Positions 1 to 10,384 of a DNA stretch of 64,000 nt are shown here, piece after piece. This stretch comes from SLRI01 sp942491185 (GTDB taxonomy: Bacteria > Pseudomonadota > Alphaproteobacteria > Geminicoccales > Geminicoccaceae): assembly GCA_942491185.1 (NCBI GenBank), contig CALOAB010000024.1, forward strand, positions 62,001 to 126,000, given 5' to 3'. The notes under the pieces were generated by a model that was given only the letters and a program-made list of their open reading frames with translations, ran no database searches and had not been told where the DNA came from. Both the position numbers and the translations under genes were made by a program. Each line of letters begins with the position of its first letter. Position 1 is the first letter of the stretch.

Positions 1-921
1 CTGGGCGAGCGTGGTGAGCGGCAAAGCACCGGCGGCACCGACATCGTCGAAGCCCACCACCGAGACATCCGCCGGCACCTCGAGGCCACGGCACCCGAGC
101 TCGGCAATGGCCGCCCGCGCCATGGTGTCCGACATGGCGATCAGCCCGGTCACCCCCGGCAGGCACTGCAAGATATGCGCGACACCAGCGGCAACCGTCG
201 GCCGGTCGTTGAAGGTCTCGAACACCGGCACGCTCTGCGCATCGATACCGGCGGCTGCCAGCGTCCCCAGATACCCCGCCAGCCGATCGCGCGTCACCGC
301 ATAGCCCTTGACCTCGCGTCGGGCCGCATCGATCGGGCCGCTCCGTTCATCCTCGGCAAGCTCGAGTGAGAGAATACCGATCTTGCGATGACCCAGGCCT
401 ATGAGATGTGCTGCCGCCTTGGCCGCCGCCTCGCGGTTGTCGGTATCGACGGTCGCCGCCCCCGCCACCGGCCCGGAATCGACCGCGACGAAGGGGATGC
501 CCCGCCGCTCGGCGCGCTCGATCAGCCGATGCGCGTGGCAGAGCAGGATGAAGCCGTCGGCAATGGCGGTGTCCACCGACCAGCCGGGGCCACGGTCCTC
601 GCTCTCCGCCGCCACCACGGCGAGCCCCGAATGGACCTCGTCGCAGACCCTGGCGATGCCGGCGAGCAGGCGCTGCGAGTAGCCGTCGGTCAGCATGTAT
701 TCGAGCGTCTGCTCGACCACCAACGCGATCAGATGCGCCTTGCCCGAACGCAGCGCCCGCCCGGCAGGTGCCGGCCCGCCATAGCCGAGCTGCCGCGCCA
801 CCTCGAGCACCGCATCGCGCAGCTCGGGCCGCACCAGCGCTGGCCGGTTGAACACATTCGACGCCGTGCCCTGCGACACGCCGGCCGCCAGCGCCACATC
901 CTTGAGCCGCACTTTGGTCAT
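1..921 (-). CDS. LacI/GalR-family transcriptional regulator (3' end outside window)
   Basis: The reverse strand from 921 encodes about 307 residues and runs off the left edge. It begins MTKVRLKDVALAAGVSQGTA, the LacI-type helix-turn-helix with hinge helix, followed by a periplasmic-binding-like sensor domain (segments such as GLGHRKIGIL and VPADVSVVGFDD are typical). Such proteins bind a sugar or related ligand and release a palindromic operator. Two identical 14-bp palindromes lie 24-104 bp upstream of its start, consistent with autoregulation and control of the divergent small gene. The ligand cannot be told from sequence because its target operon is not in the window. Confidence 0.9.
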   Translation of the reverse strand, partial: MTKVRLKDVALAAGVSQGTASNVFNRPALVRPELRDAVLEVARQLGYGGPAPAGRALRSGKAHLIALVVEQTLEYMLTDGYSQRLLAGIARVCDEVHSGLAVVAAESEDRGPGWSVDTAIADGFILLCHAHRLIERAERRGIPFVAVDSGPVAGAATVDTDNREAAAKAAAHLIGLGHRKIGILSLELAEDERSGPIDAARREVKGYAVTRDRLAGYLGTLAAAGIDAQSVPVFETFNDRPTVAAGVAHILQCLPGVTGLIAMSDTMARAAIAELGCRGLEVPADVSVVGFDDVGAAGALPLTTLAQ

Positions 922-944
922 GACCGGCACTCTAGGCCGCAGAG

Positions 945-958
945 TTGAATCGATTCAA
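945..958. promoter_or_regulatory. LacI-family operator 1
   Basis: Perfect palindrome TTGAATCGATTCAA, 23 bp upstream of the lacI-type start codon. The central CG and the 14-bp perfect dyad are the usual form of LacI/GalR operators. It is repeated exactly at 1012-1025. Confidence 0.75.
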
Positions 959-1011
959 GAATCTCGTTGACAGCCAAGCTCGAGACCGCCTATCACCCGA
1001 CTCGTCATCAA

Positions 1012-1025
1012 TTGAATCGATTCAA
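1012..1025. promoter_or_regulatory. LacI-family operator 2
   Basis: Second exact copy of TTGAATCGATTCAA, 67 bp start-to-start from the first and 26 bp upstream of the small rightward ORF at 1052. Two identical operators at this spacing would allow a repressor tetramer to loop the DNA between the divergent genes; looping is inference. Confidence 0.75.
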
Positions 1026-1051
1026 AATCGCTTCATGCAGGAGCGCGCAAC

Positions 1052-1228
1052 ATGCTCATCCCACCCACCTATCTCCGCCTCCTCGACCGCCGCGAGACCA
1101 CCGAGCCGGCGCCGATCACCCCACACCGCCCGCGAACCGGCCGCGTCCCCACCACGCTCCTCGCCGCCGCCACCGGCGCCGCCTCAGGCGGCCTCACCGC
1201 CTGGCTCGTGCTGATCAACCTCGGCTGA
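1052..1228 (+). CDS. 58-residue single-span membrane protein, divergent from lacI-type gene
   Basis: Short reading frame starting MLIPPTYLRLLDRRETTEPA and ending in a hydrophobic stretch (GGLTAWLVLINLG). AGGAG at 1039-1043 is 8 nt before the ATG, which supports translation. It lies just downstream of operator 2, so the LacI-type protein may control it. The first 35 residues are Pro/Arg-rich and probably cytoplasmic, the last about 23 could span the membrane. No family recognised; it ends 6 bp from the convergent gene. Confidence 0.5.
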   Translation: MLIPPTYLRLLDRRETTEPAPITPHRPRTGRVPTTLLAAATGAASGGLTAWLVLINLG

Positions 1229-1233
1229 CAGGC

Positions 1234-2696
<1,463 letters not shown>

Positions 2697-2791
2697 CGAG
2701 GCCGCCCCATTCAACGCACCCGAATATGGCGCCACCCTGCCCGACCGCCCGCCGCTTGACCAGCCGGCGCAACGGCTTACCTGCTCAAGTC

Positions 2792-3881
2792 ATGCACCGG
2801 CGTCATTTCGTCTCCGCTGGCGTGCTCGCCGCCGCCACCGCTTTTCTCGCCGCCTGCGCCACCGGGCGTGGCACGGGCGGCAACCGCTACTATGCCGGCC
2901 CGCCCTCCGACCATTTCGACGGCACTACCTTTTTCAATCCGAACGGTGAACCGCCCGGCAATTTCGGGCGCTTCCTCCGCTGGCGGCTCGGCGGCAGCCG
3001 CACCCAATGGCCGGAGCACTACCCGAGCGCCTTCAGCCCCGCCGCCCCCAGCCGAGCGCCTGGCCCCGGACGCGCTGCGCGTCACCATGGTCGGCCACGC
3101 CACGCTCCTGATCCAGACCGGCGGGCTCAACATCCTCACCGACCCGATCTGGTCCGAGCGCGCCAGCCCGGTGACCTTCGCCGGGCCCAAGCGGGTCAAC
3201 CCGCCGGGCATCCCCTTCGACCAGCTGCCGCCCATCGACCTCGTGCTCCTCACCCACAACCACTACGACCACCTCGACCTGGCGACGCTGGCCATGCTCC
3301 AGGCCGCCCACGACCCGCTGGTGGTCACCGCGCTCGGCAACGACACCATCGTCAAGGGCGACGTCCCGGCCATGCGCATCGCCGCCCACGACTGGGGCGA
3401 CGTGGTCGAGCACGAGAACGCCAACGGCCGCGTCCGCCTCCACCTCGAGCCCTGCCACCACTGGTCGGCCAGGGGCTTCGGCGATCGCCGCATGGCGCTC
3501 TGGACCGCCTTCGTCATCGAGAGCGACGCCGGCAAGACCTACCATGTCGGCGACACCGGCTATCATTCGGGCATCAACTACCGGACGGCCGCGGCCAAGC
3601 ATGGCGGCTTTCGCCTCGCCATCCTGCCGGTCGGCGCCTACGAGCCCCGCTGGTTCATGAAGGCCCAGCACCAGAACCCTGTGGAAGCCGTCCAGGGCTT
3701 CGCCGAGTGCGGTGCCGCCTTCGCCTGCGGCCACCACTGGGGCACCTTCCAGCTCACCGACGAAGGCATCGAGGAGCCGCTCCAGGCGCTCGACGTGGCA
3801 CTCGCCGGCCAGGCCATCCCCACCACCCGCTTCCGCCCGCTCCGCCCGGGCGAAGCCTGGGACGTGCCCGAAACGGCTTGA
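2792..3881 (+). pseudogene. Exported metallo-beta-lactamase-fold hydrolase (UlaG/NAPE-PLD-like), frameshifted
   Basis: The start MHRRHFVSAGVLAAATAFLA at 2792 is a signal peptide with a lipobox-like AAC. It is followed by YYAGPPSDHFDGTTFFNP, typical of the N-terminus of this MBL clade. The rest (VTMVGHATLLIQ, then THNHYDHLD with the HxHxDH metal motif, later ACGHHWGTF) is in another frame. The switch lies at the C-run near 3037-3050. Total length is 3n+1, so one surplus base explains it; corrected length about 362 residues. Related enzymes are often N-acyl-phosphatidylethanolamine phospholipase-like or unknown. The frameshift may be a sequencing error because both halves look well conserved. 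Confidence 0.8.
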
Positions 3882-4160
3882 GCTTCAGGGTACGCATCAA
3901 CGCGGAAGACCGTGCGCCTTAACGATAGGTAAACGCTGCTGCGGTAAGCTTTTTCGTCAAATCCACAAAAGAGGTGGAAGCGCGAAGAAGGCTGAATCGA
4001 ATGACCGCAAGCAGGCGCACTGATCGATCGCTCGAGGCCGACGGCAGGCAGCATTGCCGCCGCAAGCCGAGCTGCAGCCACGCCGGGATCGCCGGCGACG
4101 GGCTCGACCGCGACAACGACCGGCCGCCGCAGGTCGAGCCGCGCGGTTGAGGCCTGGGCG

Positions 4161-4610
4161 ATGTCGCTGCTAGCCGAGCTCGCCCGATTTGCCCCAATGC
4201 GGGGCCGCGGCCTGGCGCTCGACCTCGTGCTCGTGGCACCGCTGCTGGCCATGGCGCTCGTGGGCGGTTTCGTCGAGGACGCGATGAGCCGGCAAGCGCT
4301 GCTGGCGAACGCCATTCGGTCCGGCGTGCAATCGGTGGTGACGGGGCCGCCGACCGCCGAGACGCTGGGCGACATCACCGCCGCTATTCGTGCGGCAGCC
4401 CCGCAGAGCCCGACCGGCAACCAGCATCTCTCGGTCGAGATGTTCTGCGAGCTGCCGAGCGGCGCAACGGCGCGCTGCACCGACGCCACGCCCGGCGCGG
4501 CTACCCATGTTGCGATCCGGCTGACCGAGACCTGGCACCCGTCGCTGCCGCTGCCGCTGCTGCCGAAAACCTTGCCGCTCCAAGCCGGCCTCACCCTCAG
4601 CTTTCGTTGA
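4161..4610 (+). CDS. TadE/TadG-like pilus-assembly minor pseudopilin
   Basis: 149 residues. An N-terminal cytoplasmic stub is followed by one membrane span (ALDLVLVAPLLAMALVGGF) and then a periplasmic domain with SGVQSVVTGPPTAETLGDIT, two Cys (VEMFCELPSGATARC) and an ETWHP..PLLPKTLPLQA segment. The TadE signature of a single span followed by AxRxG-like residues and a late two-cysteine domain fits. Such proteins assist assembly of tight-adherence (Flp) pili, but no other tad genes are present here, so its role is uncertain. It sits alone between decayed genes. Confidence 0.55.
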   Translation: MSLLAELARFAPMRGRGLALDLVLVAPLLAMALVGGFVEDAMSRQALLANAIRSGVQSVVTGPPTAETLGDITAAIRAAAPQSPTGNQHLSVEMFCELPSGATARCTDATPGAATHVAIRLTETWHPSLPLPLLPKTLPLQAGLTLSFR

Positions 4611-4639
4611 GCTGACGCAAGCCCAAGAGCGTCGCCCGG

Positions 4640-4933
4640 ACCGCCGTCGACGACAGCTGGAAGCCGTTCACCGCGCGGCTCATCCAGGCGGCAAGCGCGC
4701 CCGTCCTGCCGGCCCGCTTCACCGGGTAGAACAGCCGCCTCTTCCAGATCGGCAGCCACCTGGGCCAAACGCTCAGAATGTCGCTGCCGTTCAACGAGAT
4801 GCACAACAAGATCGGCGCCCAAATCGGCGTCACCATCGGCGACCTCATGCCGTATCCGAAGTTGGCCCAGCTGCAGGATCGCCAAGCGCTGGCCGACCAC
4901 ATCCGCAACGTCACTTACGCCCTGGAGCCGTCA
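4640..4933 (+). pseudogene. Fragment of a hemolysin-type lysophospholipid acyltransferase
   Basis: Frame 2 reads VVDDSWKPFTARLIQAASAP, then ARFTG, an in-frame TAG at 4727-4729, NSRLFQIGSHLGQTLRMSLP and finally a stretch ending RQALADHIRNVTYAL. This matches the C-terminal third of the hemolysin-like acyltransferases, where the sequence normally reads G-Q-N-S-R-L-F-Q; the TAG replaces the Gln codon. The N-terminal catalytic part (HxxxxD) is absent. A dead fragment. Confidence 0.6.
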
Positions 4934-5123
4934 GTTCGCCGACGTCCCATGCCAGCCACCGGAGCCGCTGCCGGAGCGGCCTCGGCACGGCCCCAGGCTC
5001 CCGGCGCGCCGCGGGAGCCGGTCGCCCATGTCGGGGTTCGACTGACGCCAAAGGCCACATCCGCAATCACGGCTTCGCGGCCATGCTTGGTCAGCTGAAG
5101 CCGCCGCCGGCAATCATCCTCCT

Positions 5124-5232
5124 TCAGTCGCGTGGCAGACCGTTGTCCGCAAGTCGGTCGAGCTCGTCGCGCCAGCTAGTGCCCAAGTAGCTTTGGCCGA
5201 AGATCACCTCGACAACTTGCAGGTATAGTGCT
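5124..5232 (-). pseudogene. 3' stub of an unknown gene cut by an IS
   Basis: The reverse frame YLQVVEVIFGQSYLGTSWRD...LPRD ends in a stop at 5124 and runs directly into the IS5-type left end at 5233. It looks like the last 35 codons of a gene whose 5' part was lost on IS insertion. No family recognised. Confidence 0.35.
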
Positions 5233-5763
5233 CTAGCAGGCTGCTGAAGAAGTCCTGGCGGTGTGCAGGCTTTGGTGATTCGTTGTCGTCGAGCGGCGGA
5301 GGGCACGATGCGCGGCGTGGCCGCTCGAAACGGCAGCCTGTTTTCGTATGTCGACCTCGAGGCGCGGGTGCCACCCGCGCATCCGCTTCGGGTGATTCGA
5401 CGGATCGCCGACGCTGTGTTGGCCGGGATGTCGCGTCAGTTCGCTGCAGCCTACGCACCACTCGGGCGGCCTTCGATCGCGCCGGAGAAGCTGCTGCGGG
5501 CGCTGTTGCTGCAAGCGCTCTACACGATCCGTTCGGAGCGCCAGCTCATGGAGCGCATCGATGTCGATCTCTTGTTTCGCTGGTTCGTCGGCCTCGGCAT
5601 CGACGATGCGGTATGGGACGCATTCACCTTCGCGAAGCAGCGGGATCGCTTCCTCGAGATGGATGCGGCGGCGGAACTGCTGGCCGGCGTGGTCAATCAT
5701 CCCGACATGCGCCGGCAAATGAGCCGCGACCACTTCTCGGTCGACGGCACGCTTATTGATGCC

Positions 5764-5825
5764 CCTCCGCGGCCTGCTGGCCGCGTCTCCTTCGGAGATC
5801 GGATCGAAGGCCTCCTGGCCTTCGA
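5764..5825 (+). repeat. S element, copy 1 (62 bp three-hairpin repeat)
   Basis: Inserted between GCC and TGG of the D-A-W-A-S segment of the IS5 transposase. It folds as stem 1 CGCGGCC/GGCCGCG (loop TGCT), a mini-stem CTCC/GGAG (loop TTC), the linker ATCGGA and stem 3 TCGAAGGCC/GGCCTTCGA (loop TCCT). Four further copies with paired stem changes are at 6336, 20911, 41843 and 42418. Confidence 0.85.
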
Positions 5826-6335
5826 TGGGCCTCGATGAAGAGCTTCAAGCCGAAAGATGACCCCAGTGGCGACGGCCCCGACGCCGGCCGCAACGCCGAG
5901 CGTGATTTCCACAGGCAGAAGCGGTCCAACGAGACACACGCGTCGACCACGGACCCCGACGCCCGGCTCTACAAGAAGGCGGATGGCCAGCCGAGCCGGC
6001 TGTGCTTCGTCGGGACCGCGCTGATGGAGAACCGCAACGGTCTCGTGGTGGACGGCCGTCTGACGCGGGCTGCGGGTGTATCAGAGTGCCTGGCCGGGAT
6101 CGATCTGGCCGACGCGCACATCTCCAAGGGCGGTACGCTCGCCGGCGACAACGGCTTCGACACAGCCGACTTCGTGGCCGAGCTCCGCAATCGCCGGATC
6201 ACCCCGCACGTCGCTCAGAACGCCTACGACACCGGCAAGGCGAAACGCCGGTCCAACATCGACGGACGCACCACCCGCCACGCCGGCTACGCCGCCAGCC
6301 AGAAATGCCGCAAGCGCATCGAGGAGATCTTCGCC

Positions 6336-6394
6336 CGCCATGGTCTCCTGACCATGGCCCTTTCAGGGATGGATCGCTGCGCTGCTGCGCGCGA
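6336..6394 (+). repeat. S element, copy 2 (59 bp, divergent)
   Basis: Same order of parts as the other copies but different stem sequences: stem 1 GCCATGGTC/GACCATGGC, mini-stem CCCT/AGGG (loop TTC), stem 3 TCGC-T-GCGC/GCGCGCGA with a bulged T. Inserted directly before the TGG of the W-L-K-T-V-G segment in the same transposase. Confidence 0.7.
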
Positions 6395-6670
6395 TGGCTG
6401 AAGACGGTCGGGGCTTGGCGCAAGCCGCGGTTCCGAGGCCTGGACCGCACCGCCCACGGCTTCAATTTGGCACTCGCCGCCTACAACCTCGCCCGAATGC
6501 CCAAGCTCCTCGTCGCCGAGGGCGCATGATGGTGAGCGCACGACCGAGTTCAACGGTCGAGGCGGCGACTTTTCAGATGGGGTGGTTGCCGCCCTCCCCA
6601 GACGGCATCGCGATGTGCCAAAGTCGTGGTGTTGAAAGCCACGAAGCGGAGAGGACGGCAAGTGCAAGAT

Positions 6671-7690
6671 ATGATGATCGGAGTAGATCTGGCAAAGAAC
6701 GTTTTCCAGCTGCACGGTGCCTCGATGACGGGGCATGTGGCGTTCCGCAAGAAGCTGACCCGGGAGCGGTTTTGCAGCTTCATGGCGAAGCAGCCTCCGT
6801 GTGTGGTGGTGTTCGAAGCCTGCGGAAGTGCCAGCTATTGGGCGCGGGAGATGATCAGGCTCGGCCATGCGGTGAAGCTGATCGCGCCGCAATATGTGCG
6901 CCCCTTCGTGAAGCGCCAGAAGAACGATGCGGCCGACGCCGAGGCGATCGTCATCGCCGCACAGCGCCCCGAGATGCGCTTCGTCGCCCCGAAGAGCGAG
7001 GACCAGCAGGCCCGCGCCGTGTTGTTTCGGGCCCGCGAGCGCCTGGTTCACCAGCGCACCGAGCTCGTGAACGCGCTTCGCAGCGTGCTCTACGAATACG
7101 GCCATGTCGTGCCGCAGGGGATTGGCCAGCTCGAGCGCGTCGCGGCGATCCTCGACGTCGAGCACAGCGATCTGCCGGCGCTCGTCCGCGAGGAATGCCG
7201 GGATCTGATGGCGCAGATCGCCGAGCAGACGGCCCGGATCGACGCCAGGACGAGAACGGCCAAGGCCATTGCCGCACAGACCGACAAGGCGCGGCGGTTG
7301 CAAACGATGCCGGGCGTGGGGCCGCTGACCGCGCTGGCGATCGAGGCTTTCGCGCCGGATATGGCCACCTTTCGGAGCGGCCGAGACTTCGCCTCCTGGC
7401 TCGGGCTGGTCCCACGTCAGCACGCCACCGGCGGTAAGGAACGGCTGGGGCGGGTGTCAAAGGCCGGCCAGGCCGACATTCGCCGCCTCCTGATCATCGG
7501 TGCAATGTCGCGGTTGGGGTGGCTCGGCCGCCGGACGATCCCCCAGGGCTCGTGGCTTGCCCGCCTGATGCTGCGCAAACCCCGGATGCTGGTGGCAATC
7601 GCCTTGGCCAACAAGATGGCGCGGCAGATCTGGGCGATGCTGACGAAGAAGGAAGATTTTCGGGATCCGGCGCGGGAGGCCGTCGCATGA
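6671..7690 (+). CDS. IS110-family transposase (DEDD), apparently intact
   Basis: 339 residues from the ATG at 6671 (MMIGVDLAKNVFQLHG). The N-terminal RuvC-like DEDD domain shows GVDLAKNVFQLH, VVFEACGSASYWAR and KNDAADAEAI. The C-terminal transposase_20 domain shows TMPGVGPLTALAIEAF, a catalytic-serine context ASWLGLVPRQHATGG and RRLLIIGAMS. It moves DNA by an IS110-type mechanism guided, in well-studied members, by a noncoding RNA from the element end. Flanking noncoding DNA at 6535-6670 may contain that region, but I could not delimit it. Confidence 0.9.
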   Translation: MMIGVDLAKNVFQLHGASMTGHVAFRKKLTRERFCSFMAKQPPCVVVFEACGSASYWAREMIRLGHAVKLIAPQYVRPFVKRQKNDAADAEAIVIAAQRPEMRFVAPKSEDQQARAVLFRARERLVHQRTELVNALRSVLYEYGHVVPQGIGQLERVAAILDVEHSDLPALVREECRDLMAQIAEQTARIDARTRTAKAIAAQTDKARRLQTMPGVGPLTALAIEAFAPDMATFRSGRDFASWLGLVPRQHATGGKERLGRVSKAGQADIRRLLIIGAMSRLGWLGRRTIPQGSWLARLMLRKPRMLVAIALANKMARQIWAMLTKKEDFRDPAREAVA

Positions 7691-8258
7691 GACCCATGCA
7701 TGGCAGGACAGTCCGTGACCGGCGGCAGGGGGTGTGAGACGGCGACGATCCGAATGGGCGCATGATCGAACAGATCCGGATCGGGAGAACCAGCAGGCTG
7801 CTGCGAGCCATAGAGCTCGTTTTTCAGATATGGACCCGATCCGCTGATCACCATACCGGCCCGCGGCCTGTGAAGCGCCGCATCACCAAGGCCTCACAGA
7901 AGACCGCACTCGATCACACACCGTTTGGAGAGAAACCTCTTGCACTACGGGCGGCAACCACAGAAGCAGCCTGCTCTCATGATCGTTGTCAAGGATTTGG
8001 ACATGACAACAGGGCCGATCGTTTTCGGCTTGCCGTGATGAACCGATGCGCAGGGTTGAGGGCGGAACCGATGACGGCGGTTGGGCAAGCTCTCATTCGC
8101 GGATTGGCTACCGCATGACCCTGGTTTCGTCCTGGGGCTGCCTCTCTCTAAAGCGCGAGCGTCGATTGGATCGGCTCATAGCAGCGCACGAGGATTCCCC
8201 TACCTTGGCTCAGCCCTCAACTCTGAGCATCGGCTTTGTTGAGACAACATCGTCGAGC
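7691..8258. other. Noncoding interval between two IS110 transposases
   Basis: No convincing coding frame. It holds the 3' flank of the first IS110 element and the 3' flank of the second. A piece AGCAGGCTGCTG near 7791 resembles the IS5-type terminal repeat at 5233 and may be a scar. In IS110 elements such ends can encode a bridge RNA; not shown here. Confidence 0.5.
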
Positions 8259-9648
8259 TCAGGCTGGAGCGGCTGGCTGAACCTTGCGAGCGATGTCCCA
8301 GATGAACCCGACCATCTCGCGGGCGATGCCGTTGATGACCACAGACGTGGCCTTGCCGGCGGCCATCAGCTTGCGATAGCGGCCGCACATGCGCAATTGC
8401 CCTTTCCAGGCGATATCACAGATCACCGATGGCAAACCCTCGATGCGGTCGTGCAGTTTGCGACTGACTCTCGGCTGCATTCGATAGGCCCAAGACCCCT
8501 CGATCAAGGTACGTCGGGCAAGTCCGCTACCAGCTTTGGTAATTCCACCACGCCGCACGGTAGCACCACTGGAGTGCTCGGACGGGGCCAGGCCGCAATA
8601 GGCCATCAGTTGTCTGGGGCTCCCGAAGCGGGAGAAGTCACCCACTTCCGCCACCACTGTCACGGCGACAATGAAGCCGACACCGCGCATGGCCCCAATG
8701 GCGTCGACAACGGGTGCCAGACTCCAAGACGGAACCAGCTCATTGATCTGCCCGGTCAGGCGCTCGACCCGCTGCTCGGCGTCGACAACAGCATGCACAT
8801 AGTCCTGGAAGACGATCTGCTGAGCTGGATGCCCGAACCGCACCGTCGTCAACCAACGACGATAGGCCAGGGTCCAGCCTTTCTTCCCGGTATAGACCTG
8901 CCCGTGCCGCAGCAAAAACCCTTGCAGATGCTGGCAGGCCTTGCCCAAGACACGGACCGCCGTCGCTCGCGCCCGGATCAAGTCCCGCATCGCTTCATGC
9001 GCCGCATCCGGCACCCAAACAGCGGTCAATTCACCGGCGCGATGAAGACTAGCCAGCATCAGAGCCCGTTTCAGGCGTTTCCGAGCTGTTTCATGAGCTT
9101 GGCAACGTGCGGATGCGAGGAGTTGGATGGCCGTCGATGCCGGAGCATCGTCGGCCAGCCAAGGACGACGCAGGTGCTTCCCTGTGGGGTTGCGGGGTCC
9201 CCACGGTGCCACGCTCACCTCTGGTCGGCTTACGGCTGGCGGCGGCTTCACAGCATGGCTCGGCCGATGCCCCGGCATCGACCCGCGCTCGGCTCCTCGC
9301 CGGCGCTCACCCGTAAGCCGATGAAACACATCGAAAACGTCTGAAACGGGCTCTAAGCGCGTCGCGGCGGTCCGACTTCAGCCGGTCGCCCGCCTTTGTC
9401 GGGATCAGCGAAGGCGCCACCACCTCGCAGTCATGGCCGAGTGACTTCAGGTGTCGATAAAGTCCATAGCCGCAAGGACCGGCCTCGTAGCAAAAATGCA
9501 GATCGCGACCACCCTTGCCGATTTTCTCAACAAGCTTACGGACCACATCCACCCGATTGGAGATGGCACCCCAATGCCGAACTTCTCCCCGTCGACCACT
9601 CTCCGCCACGGCAACGGTGACCGAAGACTTATGGACATCAAGCCCCAC
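8259..9648 (-). pseudogene. IS110-family transposase interrupted by an L element
   Basis: Reverse frame from a GTG at 9648: GLDVHKSSVTVAVAESGRRG, FCYEAGPCGYGLYRHL, KSDRRDAL, then a 295-bp insertion (9061-9355), then MLASLHRAGELTAVWVPDAA and the C-terminal domain with AIGAMRGVGFIVAVTVVAEV and YCGLAPSEHSSG. Span 1390 nt minus 295 gives 1095 nt, exactly 365 codons, so the gene was intact before insertion. It belongs to a different IS110 subgroup from the element at 6671. Confidence 0.88.
9061..9355 (+). repeat. L element, copy 1 (structured repeat inside IS110 transposase)
   Basis: The ends AGAGCCCGTTTCAG and CTGAAACGGGCTCT pair, extending as an imperfect stem of about 35 bp. Inside are a hairpin with CGATGC (9135) / GCATCG (to 9150), an inner stem CGGCTTACGG (9226) / CCGTAAGCCG (9311) and, within it, a second CGATGC/GCATCG hairpin (9265-9280). 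It is homologous to the copy at 50643 and matches the layout of 23889-24164. Confidence 0.85.
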
Positions 9649-9776
9649 ATAGATGCTACCCTGAACTTGGCCGCTCCTCCATTCTCGAGGCTCGGCACCA
9701 GCCCGTCTGGCGCAACCCTCGAACGGAGACTGTCGCGGGAGAGGCCGCCTACCAAGCTACGACAAGATCATGGGGT

Positions 9777-10019
9777 CTAAACGGCGTCCAGCTCATGCGG
9801 ATCGATTGTCAGCGCTCGCGTGAGGCCAGGACGATCCGACCTGCTGTGCAGCTGAATCACGTTCGCTACCCGTCGGTAGGCGAGATACGAGAGGCCTTCC
9901 AGAAGCTCCTCATCCGTTTCCACGGAGTAGATGCCAGCCGGGAACGCCTCATCGAACCCGTCGAGGACGAAGGGCCTCTTGAAAGTCACTGTGTTTTCGC
10001 TCGTGCGCGTTGTCATCAT
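9777..10019 (-). CDS. Small conserved hypothetical protein (about 80 aa)
   Basis: The reverse frame encodes TVTFKRPFVLDGFDEAFPAG, then IYSVETDEELLEGLSYLAYR and a C-terminus ALTIDPHELDAV. AGGAGG lies at 10023-10028 on the reverse strand; it is 3 nt from the first of two adjacent ATGs and 6 nt from the second (10016), so the second may be used. The pattern 'RPFVL..GFD...PAG.Y.VETDEE' recalls short unknown proteins often seen near transposons in alphaproteobacteria. Function unknown. Confidence 0.65.
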   Translation of the reverse strand: MMTTRTSENTVTFKRPFVLDGFDEAFPAGIYSVETDEELLEGLSYLAYRRVANVIQLHSRSDRPGLTRALTIDPHELDAV

Positions 10020-10384
10020 GGGCCTCCTGCTTGACGGCCTTGGAATTGCTCGTCTCGTGTGCCGTTGCTGCGAGCGTTTGACGCTGCGGGCAATTCCGCC
10101 AGCGGCACCCGAATTCGCTCTCGATCAGGTGGCATATCTTTTGGCTTCACGGCGTCTATTCTTCCTCGCTAAGAAGATGAGGATAATACAAAATAATACA
10201 ATTCTATATCTTTAAAATAAAAAAGAGCTAAATATTCGATCTTAAAGAATATTCGTGAGGCATGGCTCTCCGGGTACGTTGTCGCCCCGGCTCGCCCACG
10301 CCCTCCGACATGCTGCAGCTGATCCGAAGCCGCGACCGATCAGATCCTCCCGAAGCGGTTGATGACGCGCAGGGAATCAGAGGA
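10020..10384. other. Intergenic region with an AT-rich segment
   Basis: The stretch 10170-10255 is strikingly AT-rich (runs such as AAAATAAAAAAGAG) in an otherwise GC-rich window. It lies directly upstream of the glycosyltransferase/debranching pair and is a plausible promoter or nucleoid-protein binding region. No defined -35/-10 pair could be assigned with confidence. Confidence 0.4.

Larger units (their letters stand above)
5308..6529 (+). pseudogene. IS5-family transposase disrupted by two palindromic repeats
   Basis: Starts MRGVAARNGSLFSYVDLEAR and continues with SIAPEKLLRALLLQALY, HFSVDGTLIDA, KPKDDPSGDG, DPDARLYKKADGQPSRL and ends RTAHGFNLALAAYNLARMPK, all diagnostic of this IS5 transposase group. 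Two insertions break it: 62 bp at 5764-5825 and 59 bp at 6336-6394. The span is 1222 nt; removing both leaves 1101 nt, exactly 367 codons including the stop, so an intact 366-residue enzyme existed before insertion. The protein is inactive as read. Confidence 0.9.
5233..6535 (+). mobile_element. IS5-like insertion sequence (copy 1), carrying two S repeats
   Basis: The left end TAGCAGGCTGCTGAAGAAGT at 5233 is a typical terminal repeat of this IS5/IS1182-like group. It encloses a DDE transposase at 5308-6529. A matching right terminal repeat was not found next to the transposase stop; the following sequence leads into an IS110 element, so the right end is approximate and may be lost. Confidence 0.75.

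Noticed and set aside
5233..9648. Possible CRISPR or direct-repeat array in the IS nest
   Set aside because: Repeats are dispersed inverted structures in transposase genes, not regularly spaced direct repeats.
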